From NCBI RefSeq assembly GCF_019218755.1, contig NZ_JAHUWZ010000010.1, positions 1-64,000 of the forward strand: a stretch of 64,000 nucleotides of DNA, in the 5' to 3' direction. The position numbers and the translations under genes were made by a program. This stretch comes from Acidovorax sp. sif1233 (GTDB lineage Bacteria; Pseudomonadota; Gammaproteobacteria; Burkholderiales; Burkholderiaceae_C). Of this stretch, positions 1-11,124 are shown one piece after another. The notes under the pieces are model-generated. The model was not told where the DNA came from. It saw only the letters and a list, made by a program, of their open reading frames with translations, and searched no databases. Each line of letters starts with the position of its first letter. The stretch's first letter is position 1.

Positions 1-1306
1 GTTCCACGCGCTCCACGCTGGTGCCGATCAGGGCCTTGATTTCCTTGGCGGCCTGCGCCGAGCGCCCGGCCAGGCTGCGCACCTCGCCGGCCACCACGGC
101 GAAGCCCCGGCCCTGCTCGCCCGCGCGTGCCGCCTCCACCGCCGCGTTGAGCGCCAGGATGTTGGTCTGGAACGCGATGCCGTCGATCACGCTGATGATG
201 TCGGCGATCTTGCGGCTGCTGTCGTTGATGCCCTTCATGGTGTCCACCACCTCGGCCACCACGTCGCCGCCCTGCTGGGCGACGGTGGAGGCGCTCATCG
301 CCAGCTGGTTGGCCTGGCGCGCGTTGTCCGCGTTCTGGCGCACCGTGGAGCCCAGCTCTTCCATCGAGGCGGCCGTCTGCTGCAGCGCCGAGGCCTGCTG
401 CTCGGTGCGGGCCGACAGGTCGTTGTTGCCCGAGGCGATCTGCGAGCTGGCCGAGGCCACGCCTTCGGCGTTGCCGCGCACGCCCGAGACCACGCGCGCC
501 AGACTGTGGCGCATCTCGCCCAGGGCGGTGAGCAGCTGGCCCATTTCATCCTTGCCGCCGGGCGGCACCTCGGAGGTGAGGTCGCCCCCGGCGATCGCGC
601 GGGCGGCCTGCACGGCATGGCGCGCAGGGCCCGTCACGGCGCGGGTGATGCCGATGCCCAGCACCGCCGCCAGCGCCACGCACACCGCCAGCGTGCCCAG
701 CACCCAGATACGCGCCAGCGAGAAGACCTGGTAGGCATCCTCCTTGGCCTGCTGCGCGGCCTCGGTGTTGATCTTCTGCAGCTCGCCCAGTGTCTCGGCG
801 GTGGCCACGAACGCGGCCTCGGACTCGCCCGCATAGAGCATGCCCAGCGCGTCGCTCGTGAGCTCCAGGGTTTCGGTGGTGCTGAAGTCCACGTTCCGGG
901 CGATGTCCATCAGCTTGGCCTGCAGCTCCACATAGGCGGCCTTGCGCTTCTTGTAGGCGCCGTAGACCTCGCGCTCCCTGGGGATGTCGATCAGGGCTTC
1001 GTACGTGGTTTCGACGCGGTCCAGGTCCTTGTGGCGCGCGGCCACCTGTTCGGAGAACGCCTTGACCTCGGCCGCGTTGCGCGCGGTGACCACCCCCGCC
1101 TCCGAGCGGCGCATGCGGTTGAGCAGCACCCGAAGTTCGCCGGTCTGGGACACGCTGGGCAGCAGGTTGGTGGCGATCTCGTCGGCATTGGCATGGATGC
1201 GCGACATCTGCACCAGCGCGATGGCGCCCAGCAAGGCCGTGAACAGCACCAGCGACAGGAATCCCACGCCCAGTTTGACGCCGATGCGCAGATCGGAAAT
1301 TTTCAT
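1..1306 (-). CDS. Methyl-accepting chemotaxis protein, 3' end cut by the window edge
   Basis: This gene encodes an inner-membrane chemoreceptor that passes ligand signals to CheA/CheW. The reading frame opens with MKISDLRIG at 1306 and runs without a stop to base 1, giving 435 visible codons. A first membrane segment lies at about residues 11-32, a periplasmic helical domain follows, a second membrane segment lies near 192-215, then a HAMP region and the start of the MA signalling domain with glutamine- and alanine-rich heptads ([10 protein letters not shown]-like region near residues 300-320). The visible end is in the conserved hairpin-tip region, so roughly the last 100 residues are missing. 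The ligand cannot be read from sequence. It stands alone, with a short gap to the next gene. Confidence 0.93.
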   Translation of the reverse strand, partial: MKISDLRIGVKLGVGFLSLVLFTALLGAIALVQMSRIHANADEIATNLLPSVSQTGELRVLLNRMRRSEAGVVTARNAAEVKAFSEQVAARHKDLDRVETTYEALIDIPREREVYGAYKKRKAAYVELQAKLMDIARNVDFSTTETLELTSDALGMLYAGESEAAFVATAETLGELQKINTEAAQQAKEDAYQVFSLARIWVLGTLAVCVALAAVLGIGITRAVTGPARHAVQAARAIAGGDLTSEVPPGGKDEMGQLLTALGEMRHSLARVVSGVRGNAEGVASASSQIASGNNDLSARTEQQASALQQTAASMEELGSTVRQNADNARQANQLAMSASTVAQQGGDVVAEVVDTMKGINDSSRKIADIISVIDGIAFQTNILALNAAVEAARAGEQGRGFAVVAGEVRSLAGRSAQAAKEIKALIGTSVERVE

Positions 1307-1543
1307 GAATCACCCTTCCGGAGGGCGCCGCCACGGCCGCCCCCATTTGTAACAAAATGCTGAGCCAGTCTATCAGTCCGGCGCGGCATCTTCTCTCAGG
1401 TGTTTCACGGTTTCGGCGTCCACGCCGGGCGCGGCCTGCGGCCGCAGCGGCCTCCAGACGCTTCCAATTCGATAGCTGCCCACGCCATGCCGGCGGGCAC
1501 CGGGCGGCCGCCAGGCGCCTCCGCCGGGCGCCGCTCCCAGGCG
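1307..1543. other. Intergenic gap with possible worn family A repeat
   Basis: This gap is upstream of the chemoreceptor gene and downstream of the phytase-like gene. It holds a stretch at about 1448-1486 (GGCCTCCAGACGCTTCC followed by AATTCGATAGCTGCC) that resembles the outer parts of the family A palindrome but lacks its intact core. I see no gene here and no clear promoter. Confidence 0.35.
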
Positions 1544-2701
1544 CTACTGCGGCAGCACCTCGAACACGATGAACTGGCTGGCCTGGGTGTCGGCCGTGAA
1601 GTTGTTGTCGGCCGCCAGCACGAGCGTGCGGTGGCCGTTGGGCAGCGTGTGGCCCCAGGTGATGGCCTCGATGTTGTCCAGATTCACGCCCTGGTAGGCC
1701 AGCGGCATCTCCAGCAGCACCCGCCGCGTCATGGGCGCATAGGTGGCGCCCGCCAGGCGCGGGGTGCCGATCACATCGGTGGTGGCGCCGGTGATCTCGG
1801 TCCACACCAGGCGGATGGTGTTACCCACGCCCGAGGCAAAGGCACGCTCCACCGCGATGAACTGGCCGTTGCCCACGGCCAGCAGGTCCGACAGGCCGTT
1901 GTCGGGCCCGAACGGCGCGCCCGGCGCCGCGTCTACCGGAATCGGGGGCAAGACGTACGCGTACTGGCCCCGGGGCCGGCCGGTGCCTGGGTCGAAGGCC
2001 GTCACGCGCACCACGCTGCCGGCCTGCAGCGTGGTGAGGGGCCCGTCCTGGACCAGCGCGTCCTCGTTGGCCGCGTACACCGTGCCGTCGGGCGCCACCG
2101 CCAGCGCCTCGAAGGCCTTGTTGCTGCGCGCGCCTTCCGTGGCGTTGTCCACGTAGCGGTACATGGCGGGCATCGCCAGTTCGCGCACGAAGGCTCCCTG
2201 GGCCGTCATCTGCCGCACGAACGGCTGGAAGCGGCTGGCGGCGGTGGGGCTCCAGTTGCCTTCCGAGGCCCAGTACAGGCTGCCGTCCGGTGCGGTGCGG
2301 ATGGCTTCGGGGTCCACCGTGCGGGCCGTGGCGGGGAACGGCGTGCCGTCCTCGCGCAGCATGTTCGCCTGGCGGTTGATCTTGACCGTGACGTTGCCGC
2401 TGGCACCGTAGTCGATGCCCAGGTTGTAAAAGCGCGGCGTGCCCCGCTCGCCGCCCCGGTCGTCCGAGATCGCCCAGTAGCTGCCGTCCGCCGCCCGGTC
2501 CAGACCCGAGATGCCGCCGAACTCGACCCCTTCGAACACCGTGCCCGTGGGCAGTGACGCACTGCCCAGCAGCCGCAGCGAGGCAATGGGCTGTGCGCGG
2601 CCATCGTCACCATTGCCGCCGCAGCCCGCCAATGCAGCCGCCATCGCCACGGCGGTTGCCACGCCCACGGCCATGCGCCGCCATGAATGCACCAGTGCCA
2701 T
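1544..2701 (-). CDS. Phytase-like (esterase-like activity of phytase) lipoprotein
   Basis: The protein has 385 residues and a lipoprotein signal: two arginines at 8-9, a hydrophobic stretch and the lipobox LAGC ending at Cys27, so it should be exported and lipid-anchored. The body fits the phytase-like beta-propeller family (PF13449), with stretches such as EFGGISGLDRAADGSYWAISDDRG, LYWASEGN-type and VDNATEGARSNKAFEALAVAPDG-type motifs, the latter typical for this family. Substrate is unknown; many members are annotated only as esterase-like. It is transcribed alone. A tetranucleotide repeat lies about 40-57 bases upstream of the ATG. Confidence 0.85.
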   Translation of the reverse strand: MALVHSWRRMAVGVATAVAMAAALAGCGGNGDDGRAQPIASLRLLGSASLPTGTVFEGVEFGGISGLDRAADGSYWAISDDRGGERGTPRFYNLGIDYGASGNVTVKINRQANMLREDGTPFPATARTVDPEAIRTAPDGSLYWASEGNWSPTAASRFQPFVRQMTAQGAFVRELAMPAMYRYVDNATEGARSNKAFEALAVAPDGTVYAANEDALVQDGPLTTLQAGSVVRVTAFDPGTGRPRGQYAYVLPPIPVDAAPGAPFGPDNGLSDLLAVGNGQFIAVERAFASGVGNTIRLVWTEITGATTDVIGTPRLAGATYAPMTRRVLLEMPLAYQGVNLDNIEAITWGHTLPNGHRTLVLAADNNFTADTQASQFIVFEVLPQ

Positions 2702-2739
2702 CGCCGCCGCTCCCGCCCTGCCGGGCCGTTGATTGAATG

Positions 2740-2758
2740 GAATGAATGAATGAATGAA
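2740..2758. repeat. Tetranucleotide tandem repeat (GAAT)4GAA
   Basis: Four full GAAT units plus GAA lie in the 5' region of the phytase-like lipoprotein gene (TTCA units on its coding strand). Simple repeats of this kind can change length by slippage. Here the tract is outside the coding region, where promoter spacing could be affected. Confidence 0.8.
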
Positions 2759-2862
2759 CCAGGAAAGCGCCAGAGCCTAGGGCGGCCGTGTTGCGGGACC
2801 ATGACAGACGGGACCGGGCGCGGCAGACCGGCACCGCGCGGGCGTGCCGCCCCCCGGCCATG

Positions 2863-2893
2863 AAAAAAGCGCACAGGCCAGGAACCTGTGCGC
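2863..2893 (-). terminator. Rho-independent terminator of ppa
   Basis: On the minus strand a perfect nine-base stem (GCGCACAGG pairing with CCTGTGCGC) with a seven-base loop is followed by six T residues. It lies about 115 bases past the ppa stop, beyond the family A copy. Confidence 0.9.
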
Positions 2894-2904
2894 TTTCACC
2901 AATT

Positions 2905-2965
2905 GCTTCCATTTTGATAGCTTCCAGCGCTTTACCATCAATCGCTGGCGGCCTCCACGGCCTCC
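2905..2965. repeat. Family A palindromic repeat, copy 1
   Basis: It contains TTTTGATAGCTTCCAGCGCT, a short linker, then ATCGCTGG and a GGCCTCC-rich flank. It matches the other family A copies (intact core CCAGCGCTT n7 AAGCGCTGG at 48101-48125). It lies between the ppa stop and the ppa terminator, so it would be transcribed into the ppa mRNA tail. Confidence 0.75.
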
Positions 2966-3006
2966 AATCCGGCACGAACGGCCGGTGCGGAGGCCGGGTG
3001 CGGGAA

Positions 3007-3546
3007 TCAGGCGTTGCCGGACTTCTTGTAGGCCTCGATGCCGTCCGTGATTTCCTTCTTGGCGGCGTCCAGGCCTTCCCAGCCCAGCACCTTGACCCAC
3101 TTGCCCTTTTCCAGGTCCTTGTAGTGCTCGAAGAAGTGGGCGATGGCGTTGCGGCGCATGGCGTTCACGTCGTCGATGGTCTTCCAGTGGTCATACATGG
3201 GCAGCACCTTGGAGGTGGGCACGGCGATGACCTTGCCGTCCACGCCGGCCTCGTCTTCCATCATCAGGATGCCCAACGGGCGGCAGGGCACGACAACACC
3301 GGGGAACAGGGGGTAAGGCGTGATCACCAGCACATCCACCGGGTCGCCGTCGCCCGACAGCGTCTGCGGCACGTAGCCGTAGTTCGTGGGGTAGTGCATG
3401 GCCGTGGTCATGAAACGGTCCACGAAAATAGCGCCCGATTCCTTGTCCACTTCGTACTTGATCGGGTCGGCGTTCATCGGGATTTCGATGACGACATTGA
3501 AGGCGTCGGGGACGTTCTTGCCTGGGGGGACGTTGTTGAGGGACAT
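3007..3546 (-). CDS. ppa: Inorganic pyrophosphatase (soluble, family I)
   Basis: This cytoplasmic enzyme hydrolyses pyrophosphate to phosphate, pulling biosynthetic reactions forward. The 179-residue product is the usual bacterial length and carries the metal-binding signature DGDPVD (residues 66-71), the following E98/D99 region and the DGKVIAVP segment. I place the start at [10 protein letters not shown]; the open frame extends further upstream but family N-termini begin here. It is divergent from hppA, so the cell has both a soluble and a membrane pyrophosphatase controlled from one 268-bp gap. A clear terminator follows the gene. Confidence 0.97.
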   Translation of the reverse strand: MSLNNVPPGKNVPDAFNVVIEIPMNADPIKYEVDKESGAIFVDRFMTTAMHYPTNYGYVPQTLSGDGDPVDVLVITPYPLFPGVVVPCRPLGILMMEDEAGVDGKVIAVPTSKVLPMYDHWKTIDDVNAMRRNAIAHFFEHYKDLEKGKWVKVLGWEGLDAAKKEITDGIEAYKKSGNA

Positions 3547-3814
3547 GTCTTTGGATAGTGGTTTGAAAACGATAACCCGCGAGGCATCCGGCGCTGACGC
3601 AGCGCAATGAAGCGTCGGGATTAACCCTGATTTTAGGCGCATGCCCCTTTCTGCCCGCTTGCAAACCGGCGTTTGCCTGTAAATTGGGCCCGTTGGCCAA
3701 TCGACTCCTGCCGCGAAATGCCCAGGGAGCACGAGGAAGCAACGCAACGGAAGCACCACCGTCCCGCGTTGTGATGTTTCCTTCCGTGCAACTGAATATT
3801 TCAAGGAGTGACGA
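3547..3814. promoter_or_regulatory. Divergent ppa/hppA promoter region with inverted repeat
   Basis: The 268-bp gap must carry promoters for both genes. I see an inverted repeat at 3661-3676 (GCAAAC, four bases, GTTTGC), a TAAAAT-like -10 on the minus strand near 3632-3637 for ppa, and AAGGAG at 3802-3807 ahead of the hppA ATG. No convincing -35/-10 pair could be fixed for hppA. Confidence 0.45.
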
Positions 3815-5896
<2,082 letters not shown>

Positions 5897-5950
5897 GTCG
5901 CCCGCGCCAGGCAGTCACCAGGCCTGACCCGCCTGGAATAGAGGGCAACC

Positions 5951-5970
5951 AGGGGCTTCGGCCCCTTTTT
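5951..5970 (+). terminator. Rho-independent terminator of hppA
   Basis: Six-base stem AGGGGC / GCCCCT with loop TTCG followed by five T residues, 55 bases after the hppA stop. Confidence 0.88.
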
Positions 5971-5980
5971 GCCGCGTACC

Positions 5981-8359
5981 ATGATGGCTACCGGTATCTC
6001 TTCAGAGAAGATGGCCTTGAAACACACCGCATCGTCCGCCCCTGCCCCCTCCGACAGCCACGCCACGCCGTACCAGCGCATCGTGCACGGCGTGGTGGCG
6101 GAGTCCAGGCACCTGATGGAGCGCGTCGCCGAGGCCGCGCGCATGTCCCTGCAGGCGCGCCTGGACACCGCCCGCACCCCCGGCGAGCACCATGCCATGC
6201 TGGAAGCACGGCAGCAGCTCTCGCGGCTGGCCTTCGTGATGAGCGAGCGCTATCCCGACGCGCTGCGCAAGGCGCTCGACCAGGAAACCACGCGCAAGGA
6301 CGAAAAATCCTCGCGCTCCCTGTTCACCGTCCATTTCGATGAACTCGAACTGATGGACGAGTCGCAGATCAGCGAAAGCGTCGAGCGTGCCCGTGCCCGC
6401 CAGATCCTGATCTCCGCCGTCGAGGGGCCGCTGGCCGACCTGGACGCCCTGGTGTGCGCGGCGCAGGGGCTGCCGAAAGTGCTGCCCGACCAGAACCCCC
6501 TGCGCCCCGAGGTCTTCCTGCAGGCGCTGCAGGCCGTGGTGTCGCAGATGCAGGTCACGGACCAGGTGCGGCACGACTGGATGGGGCACCTGGCGCAGGC
6601 GCTGGGTACAGAGCTGCGCGGGCTGTACCTCGCCCAGGCCGCGCAGCTGCGGCAAAGCGGCGTGCAGCCCGTGGGCTACGCCATGCGGCAGGCCGACGGC
6701 CAGGTCGTCTATGTCGCGCCGGCCGAGGGCGGCGCGTCCCCCGGCTTCGCCGCCGACACCGACCTGTCCGCCTCGGGGGGGGCTGCCGACCCGCTGCTCA
6801 CGCTCGACCGCCTGCGCCGGCTCCTGCTGGGCGAACTCAGCGACAAGCCCGCCCCGGTACCGGAGCACGGGCCTGCGCCCCAGGAGAACTTCGCCGAGCG
6901 GTTCGCGCGCGAGTTCGAGAACCCCGACCAGCTTCCGGCGCTCGATCCACCCCCCACGGATTTCGCCATCACCGTGCCCGCTGCCTTCGAGGCACTGCAG
7001 GAGATGAACCAAGTCGGCCACATGATGGAACGCCTGGGAAACCAGCGCCCTCCGGCGGGCGGCGGCGAGGGAGCGAGCTCCGCGGCCACGCCGCGCCGGC
7101 ACGCCAGCGGGCTCGGTCAGGCCCTGAGCATGGAGGTGGTCGCGCTGATGGTGGACAACATCGCGCGCGACAGCCGGCTGCTGTGGCCCGTGCAGCAGTT
7201 CGTGCGGGCGCTGGAGCCCGCGCTGATGCAGCTGGCGCTGGCCGACCCCCGTTTCTTCAGCCACAAGGAGCATTCCGCGCGCCGCCTGCTGCAGGACATC
7301 ACCGACCGCAGCCTCGCCTTCAACAGCACCGAGGCGCCCGGTTTCCAGAGCTTCATGCGGTCGCTCATGAACATTGCGGGCCCGCTGGCCACGGCCACCA
7401 TCGAGGGCCCCCACGATTTCGAGCAGGTGCTGCAGCAGCTGCACGCCAAATGGGAGCAGAAAGAGCAGGCGGGCAAGCAGGAGCGCTTGCGCGCCATCGA
7501 GGCGCTGCAGCACGCGGAGCAGCGCCACCTCCTGGCGGCCAAGATATCGCGCGACATCTGGCTGCTGCCCGACATCGGCAAGGTTCCCGACGCCATCTCC
7601 CGCTTCCTGCTCGGCCCCTGGGCCAAGGTCATGGCCGAGGCGCGCCTGGCCGACAAGACCGGCAGCACCGACCCGGGCCGCTACCAGGAAGTGGTGGACG
7701 CGCTCATCTGGAGCGCGCAGCCCGAGCTGACGCGCATGAACACGGGCCAGCTCGCGCGCCTGCTTCCCAAGCTGCTGGCCAAGCTGCGCGAGGGGCTGGC
7801 GTCCATCGACTACCCCCCGGACCGGACCGAGGCCGTCTTCGCGCTGCTGATGCAGCTGCACCAGCAGGCCTTCAAGCCCACGCCGAGGCCGGCCGCTGCG
7901 CCGCCCGCGCCCTGCGCACCGCCCGCCGAGGCGAAGGCGGCGGCGCCAGCGCAGCCCGCCCCCCTCGAGGACGAAGAGCCCTGGGTCGCGCCCTCCGAAG
8001 CCAGGGAGTCGGGCTTCATGGAATCCTCGCAGTCTCCCGAGTCCGAGAGGCCGGAGCCCGTGCCGGCGCCCGAGGCGGGCGAGGCGCCAGGCATCCCCCC
8101 GCTGGCCATCGGCAGCTGGGTGAACCTGCTGGTCGCAGGCAAGTGGGAGCGGACCCAGCTGTCGTGGATCGGCTCGAACGGAACCTTCTTCCTTTTCACC
8201 AGCGCCTCCGGCCACACCCAGTCGATGACCCTGCGGCTGGTGGACCGGCTCATCCAGCAAGGCGCCCTGCACGTGCTCTCCCAGCAGACCGTGGTGGACG
8301 GCGCACTGGATGCCGTGGCCCAGATCGCCATGCGCAACAGCGTGGAGAGCAGGCTCTGA
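5981..8359 (+). CDS. DUF1631 family protein, function unknown
   Basis: The product is about 792 residues, soluble, with no signal or membrane segment. It opens with a helical block (YQRIVHGVVAESRHLMERVAEAAR), contains a long helical middle and a proline/alanine-rich linker near residues 630-700. Its C-terminal domain of about 100 residues begins with the segment GSWVNLLVAGKWERTQLSWI and looks like a small beta-barrel, reminiscent of PilZ-like folds; that resemblance is my inference. The frame and length match DUF1631 proteins of Burkholderiales. The start is unsure: ATG codons occur at 5981, 5984 and 6011, none with a good ribosome site, and the first two lie just after the hppA terminator. 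Confidence 0.85.
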   Translation: MMATGISSEKMALKHTASSAPAPSDSHATPYQRIVHGVVAESRHLMERVAEAARMSLQARLDTARTPGEHHAMLEARQQLSRLAFVMSERYPDALRKALDQETTRKDEKSSRSLFTVHFDELELMDESQISESVERARARQILISAVEGPLADLDALVCAAQGLPKVLPDQNPLRPEVFLQALQAVVSQMQVTDQVRHDWMGHLAQALGTELRGLYLAQAAQLRQSGVQPVGYAMRQADGQVVYVAPAEGGASPGFAADTDLSASGGAADPLLTLDRLRRLLLGELSDKPAPVPEHGPAPQENFAERFAREFENPDQLPALDPPPTDFAITVPAAFEALQEMNQVGHMMERLGNQRPPAGGGEGASSAATPRRHASGLGQALSMEVVALMVDNIARDSRLLWPVQQFVRALEPALMQLALADPRFFSHKEHSARRLLQDITDRSLAFNSTEAPGFQSFMRSLMNIAGPLATATIEGPHDFEQVLQQLHAKWEQKEQAGKQERLRAIEALQHAEQRHLLAAKISRDIWLLPDIGKVPDAISRFLLGPWAKVMAEARLADKTGSTDPGRYQEVVDALIWSAQPELTRMNTGQLARLLPKLLAKLREGLASIDYPPDRTEAVFALLMQLHQQAFKPTPRPAAAPPAPCAPPAEAKAAAPAQPAPLEDEEPWVAPSEARESGFMESSQSPESERPEPVPAPEAGEAPGIPPLAIGSWVNLLVAGKWERTQLSWIGSNGTFFLFTSASGHTQSMTLRLVDRLIQQGALHVLSQQTVVDGALDAVAQIAMRNSVESRL

Positions 8360-8465
8360 TCTGCTCCTGAATCAAGAGCAGCCAAGACATATTTCACAAG
8401 CGCTGAGGGCTTTCTTGCCTGCCACCGCGCGGCGAGCCGCGCCGTCCGGCCGCCCAAGGTCCCAA

Positions 8466-8519
8466 ATATCGTGGCACGGCCTATCGTTCCCCTGATGGTC
8501 AAACGCCACGGCGGGTGAT
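8466..8519 (+). pseudogene. Remnant of an hppA 3' end (last 17 codons and stop)
   Basis: By eye alignment, 41 of 54 bases match the final 54 bases of hppA (5843-5896). In the same frame it reads NIVARPIVPLMVKRHGG then stop, against [17 protein letters not shown] then stop in hppA. No upstream part of the gene can be recognised with confidence, and no start is present. It is followed, as hppA is, by a terminator within about 70 bases. Confidence 0.7.
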
Positions 8520-8585
8520 AGGCTCTCCACGTCCAGTCCAAGGCTTTGCGACATTCGAGAGATCGAGGGGATTTGTCAGGGCCTT

Positions 8586-8609
8586 AGCCCGCTTCGGCGG
8601 GCTTTTTTA
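8586..8609 (+). terminator. Rho-independent terminator, plus strand
   Basis: Seven-base stem AGCCCGC / GCGGGCT with TTCG loop followed by a run of T residues. It ends the DUF1631 transcript or the former hppA duplicate; it has no T run in the minus direction and so does not serve the converging kinase operon. Confidence 0.88.
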
Positions 8610-8635
8610 CGCCGGTGCCGCTCCGGCAGGCCTTT

Positions 8636-10051
8636 TTACACAGCCTCCCGCGCGGCGGGCAACGCAAGCACCACCCGCAGGCCGCCCAGGTCGGCCGGCT
8701 CCAGGTCCAGCCGCCCGCCGTAGATGGCCGCCAGGTCCTGCACGATGGCAAGGCCCAGCCCCGTGCCCGGCACCGTCTCGTCCAGCCGCACGCCACGTTC
8801 CACAGCCTGCGCACGCTGCGCGGCACCGATGCCGGGGCCGTCATCCTCGACACTGACCACAACCTGTGGCTGCCGCCCGCCGAGGGCCTGCGCCTGCAGC
8901 CGCACGGTGGACTGCGCCCATTTGCAGGCGTTGTCCAACAGGTTGCCCAGCATTTCCTGCAGATCCTGCGCCTCGCCTGCAAAGAACAGCGGAGCATCGG
9001 GCAGCACTACCCTGATGTCCAGGCCCCTCCCGGCATGCACCTTGTTCATGACACGCACCAGTCCGCCCACCACCGGCTCCAGCGCCGTGCGCTGGCCGGG
9101 CAGGCGCGCCGATGCGGCCAAGCGTGACCGTGCCAGGTGCCAGTCGATGTGGCGCCGCGCGACCCGCACCTGGTCGTGCACCAGCGCCGCCAGCGCGCCC
9201 CCATCATCGGGTGGTGAAGCGCGCGCCGCGTTCTCCAGCACGGTCAGCGGTGTTTTCAAGGCGTGCGCCAGATTGCCCGCCTGGGTGCGCGCGCGTTCCA
9301 CCACCTCGGCATTGCGGCCCAGAACGGCGTTGAAGTCATCCACCAGCGGCTGCACCTCGACAGGGAATGCGCCCTGCAGCTGGGTGGCCCGCGCCTGCTG
9401 CACATCCAGCAAACCCCGCTGCAGCGCCCGCAAGGGCTTGAGCCCCACCGCCACCTGGGCCCAGGCGGCCGCTGCCAGCAGCACCAGCAGCGCAGCCAGC
9501 GACAGCGCCAGCACGCGCGTGAAGCGCGCGGTGGCCGCCTGCGTGGCCTGCAGATCGGCCGCCACGATCAGGCGCCAGCGCGCCGTTTCCGCGCCCTCGG
9601 CACGCACCGAGCGCTCCAGCACCAGCAACGGCGCGCCCTGCGGGCCAGCCACTTCATGCACATGCACGGCGCCATCGGTCAGCGCATCCACCTGCAAGGC
9701 CAGGCTGGTGTCCCACAACGAGCGCGAACGCAGCACCCCGGCACGGCCGTGTCCATCGGGGGCCATGGCGTCCACCTGCCAGTACAGGCCGGAATAGGGT
9801 TTGAGCCAGCGCGGGTCCGACAGCGCCTGCGCAGCGATCGCCGGCCGGCCCTGGGCATCAAACTCCAGGCGCGCCGTGACCTGGTCCAGCTGCTGCAGGA
9901 GGGCCGCCTCGAACTGGCGCTGCACATGCTCGCGGAACAGCCCGCTGAGCACCACGCCAGCCAGCACCACGGCCACCGCCACCCCCGCGACCGTCACGGC
10001 CAGCAGCCGAAACCGCAGGGAGCGCGACCAGTGCAGACCGCTCCAGCTCAT
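8636..10051 (-). CDS. Sensor histidine kinase of an OmpR-class two-component system
   Basis: This 471-residue inner-membrane kinase has an N-terminal membrane segment (about 15-37), a periplasmic domain of about 120 residues, a second membrane segment near 160-185, a HAMP-like linker, and the phosphoacceptor motif NLAHALKTPL with His near residue 262. The ATPase domain shows the N box NLLDNACKWA, the G1 box DDGPGIG and the G2 box GTGLGLAI. The layout resembles PhoQ/QseC-type kinases. Its start overlaps the stop of the regulator gene by four bases, so the two are translationally coupled. With the upstream PepSY gene it forms a three-gene operon facing the cytochrome operon. Confidence 0.95.
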   Translation of the reverse strand: MSWSGLHWSRSLRFRLLAVTVAGVAVAVVLAGVVLSGLFREHVQRQFEAALLQQLDQVTARLEFDAQGRPAIAAQALSDPRWLKPYSGLYWQVDAMAPDGHGRAGVLRSRSLWDTSLALQVDALTDGAVHVHEVAGPQGAPLLVLERSVRAEGAETARWRLIVAADLQATQAATARFTRVLALSLAALLVLLAAAAWAQVAVGLKPLRALQRGLLDVQQARATQLQGAFPVEVQPLVDDFNAVLGRNAEVVERARTQAGNLAHALKTPLTVLENAARASPPDDGGALAALVHDQVRVARRHIDWHLARSRLAASARLPGQRTALEPVVGGLVRVMNKVHAGRGLDIRVVLPDAPLFFAGEAQDLQEMLGNLLDNACKWAQSTVRLQAQALGGRQPQVVVSVEDDGPGIGAAQRAQAVERGVRLDETVPGTGLGLAIVQDLAAIYGGRLDLEPADLGGLRVVLALPAAREAV

Positions 10052-10722
10052 GGCGGCACCAGGCGGTAGCCCATGCCACGCACCGTCTCGATACGGGCAG
10101 CGTGGACCGACAGCGAATGCAGCTTTTTTCGCAAGCGCCCGACAAAGACTTCGATGGTGTTGGAGTCCCGGTCAAAGTCCTGTGCGTAGATGTGTTCGGT
10201 CAGCTCGGCGCGCGATACCAGCACGCCGGGCCGGTGCATGAGGTAGGCGAGCACCTTGTACTCATGCGCCGTCAGCGCCACGGGCTGGCCCGCGCAGGTC
10301 ACACGGCCACTGCGGGTGTCCAGCGACCAGTCGCCACACTGCAGCACCGCCGACGCCAGCCCGCTGGCGCGGCGGATGAGTGCGCGCAGGCGCGCCAGCA
10401 GTTCTTCCTGGTGAAATGGTTTGGTCAGGTAGTCATCGGCACCGGCGTCGATACCCGCCACCTTTTCGTGCCAGTTGTCCCGCGCGGTGAGGATCAGCAC
10501 CGGCATGTTGCGCCCCTCGGCCCGCCAGCGCTTGAGCACCGTGAGCCCGTCCACCACCGGCAGGCCCAGGTCCAGCACCACGGCATCCACCGCCTCGGTG
10601 TCGCCCAGAAACTGCGCGTCGCGCCCGTTGTCGGCTTCGTCCACGGTGTAGCCAGCGCCGTGCAGCGCCGTGCGCAGCTGGGCGCGCAGCAGCGTGTCGT
10701 CTTCTACCAGGAGGATGCGCAT
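10048..10722 (-). CDS. OmpR-family response regulator
   Basis: The 224-residue protein has a receiver domain with acidic pocket EDD (residues 7-9), phosphoacceptor Asp51 in VVLDLGLP, the switch Thr in LILTARD and Lys in LTKPF, followed by a winged-helix DNA-binding domain ending RTVRGMGYRLVPP. It is six bases downstream of the PepSY gene and overlaps the kinase start. Its most likely targets are its own operon and the divergent cytochrome operon; this is inference from position. Confidence 0.96.
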   Translation of the reverse strand: MRILLVEDDTLLRAQLRTALHGAGYTVDEADNGRDAQFLGDTEAVDAVVLDLGLPVVDGLTVLKRWRAEGRNMPVLILTARDNWHEKVAGIDAGADDYLTKPFHQEELLARLRALIRRASGLASAVLQCGDWSLDTRSGRVTCAGQPVALTAHEYKVLAYLMHRPGVLVSRAELTEHIYAQDFDRDSNTIEVFVGRLRKKLHSLSVHAARIETVRGMGYRLVPP

Positions 10723-10728
10723 GGATGG

Positions 10729-11124
10729 CTAATTGCGAGGCCGCTCTTGCCGATGCTCTCGGCCGGTGCGTTGATCGTCGCGCGATTTGATGCGCAATAC
10801 CTCGGTCGTGCGCGCATCCAGCTTGACCTTGGTCAACCGCCCCGCAGGGGTGAGCAGCTTGATCTCGTAAATCCAGCGATCCTGCTCCTGCTCCAGCTCC
10901 ACTTCCAGCACCTGGCCGGGCACTTCGCGCTGCAGACGCTCCAGCACCACGGGCAACGGCAGCACCTGGCCCGCCTGCACGGCCTGCCGGGCGCGGTCGT
11001 GGTCTTCCTTGCCGCTGGCCAGAGCGTGTGGCGTAGCCAGCGCAGCGGCCCACAGCACACACGCCGCCACGTCCAGGCGCGCAACCCGGCAGCTTGTGAA
11101 GGCGCGGTAGGGGATGGAAACCAT
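10729..11124 (-). CDS. PepSY-domain periplasmic protein
   Basis: The 131-residue product starts MVSIPYRAF and has a hydrophobic signal (VLWAAALATPHALA) before a mature domain of about 90 residues. The PepSY pattern is visible in the segments VVLERLQREVPGQVLEVELE and YEIKLLTPAGRLTKVKLD. PepSY proteins next to two-component systems are common and are thought to modulate the sensor in the periplasm; this role here is inference. I prefer the ATG at 11124 to the longer open frame because it puts the signal peptide at the N-terminus. It is the first gene of the operon with the regulator and kinase. Confidence 0.85.
   Translation of the reverse strand: MVSIPYRAFTSCRVARLDVAACVLWAAALATPHALASGKEDHDRARQAVQAGQVLPLPVVLERLQREVPGQVLEVELEQEQDRWIYEIKLLTPAGRLTKVKLDARTTEVLRIKSRDDQRTGREHRQERPRN

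Larger units (their letters stand above)
2702..3006. other. 305-bp gap: promoter region, ppa terminator and family A repeat
   Basis: The gap between the phytase-like gene and the ppa stop contains, in order, the GAAT tandem tract, the ppa terminator hairpin and a family A palindrome copy. I see no coding sequence in it. Confidence 0.7.
8360..8635. other. Gap with hppA remnant, small hairpins and terminator
   Basis: This 276-bp gap holds a CTGCTC/GAGCAG inverted repeat just after the DUF1631 stop (8361-8381), a half-copy-like trace of family A near 8390-8415 (AAGCGCTGAGGGCTTT), a GCGCGGC/GCCGCGC inverted repeat at 8427-8442, the hppA 3' remnant and a plus-strand terminator. Confidence 0.6.
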
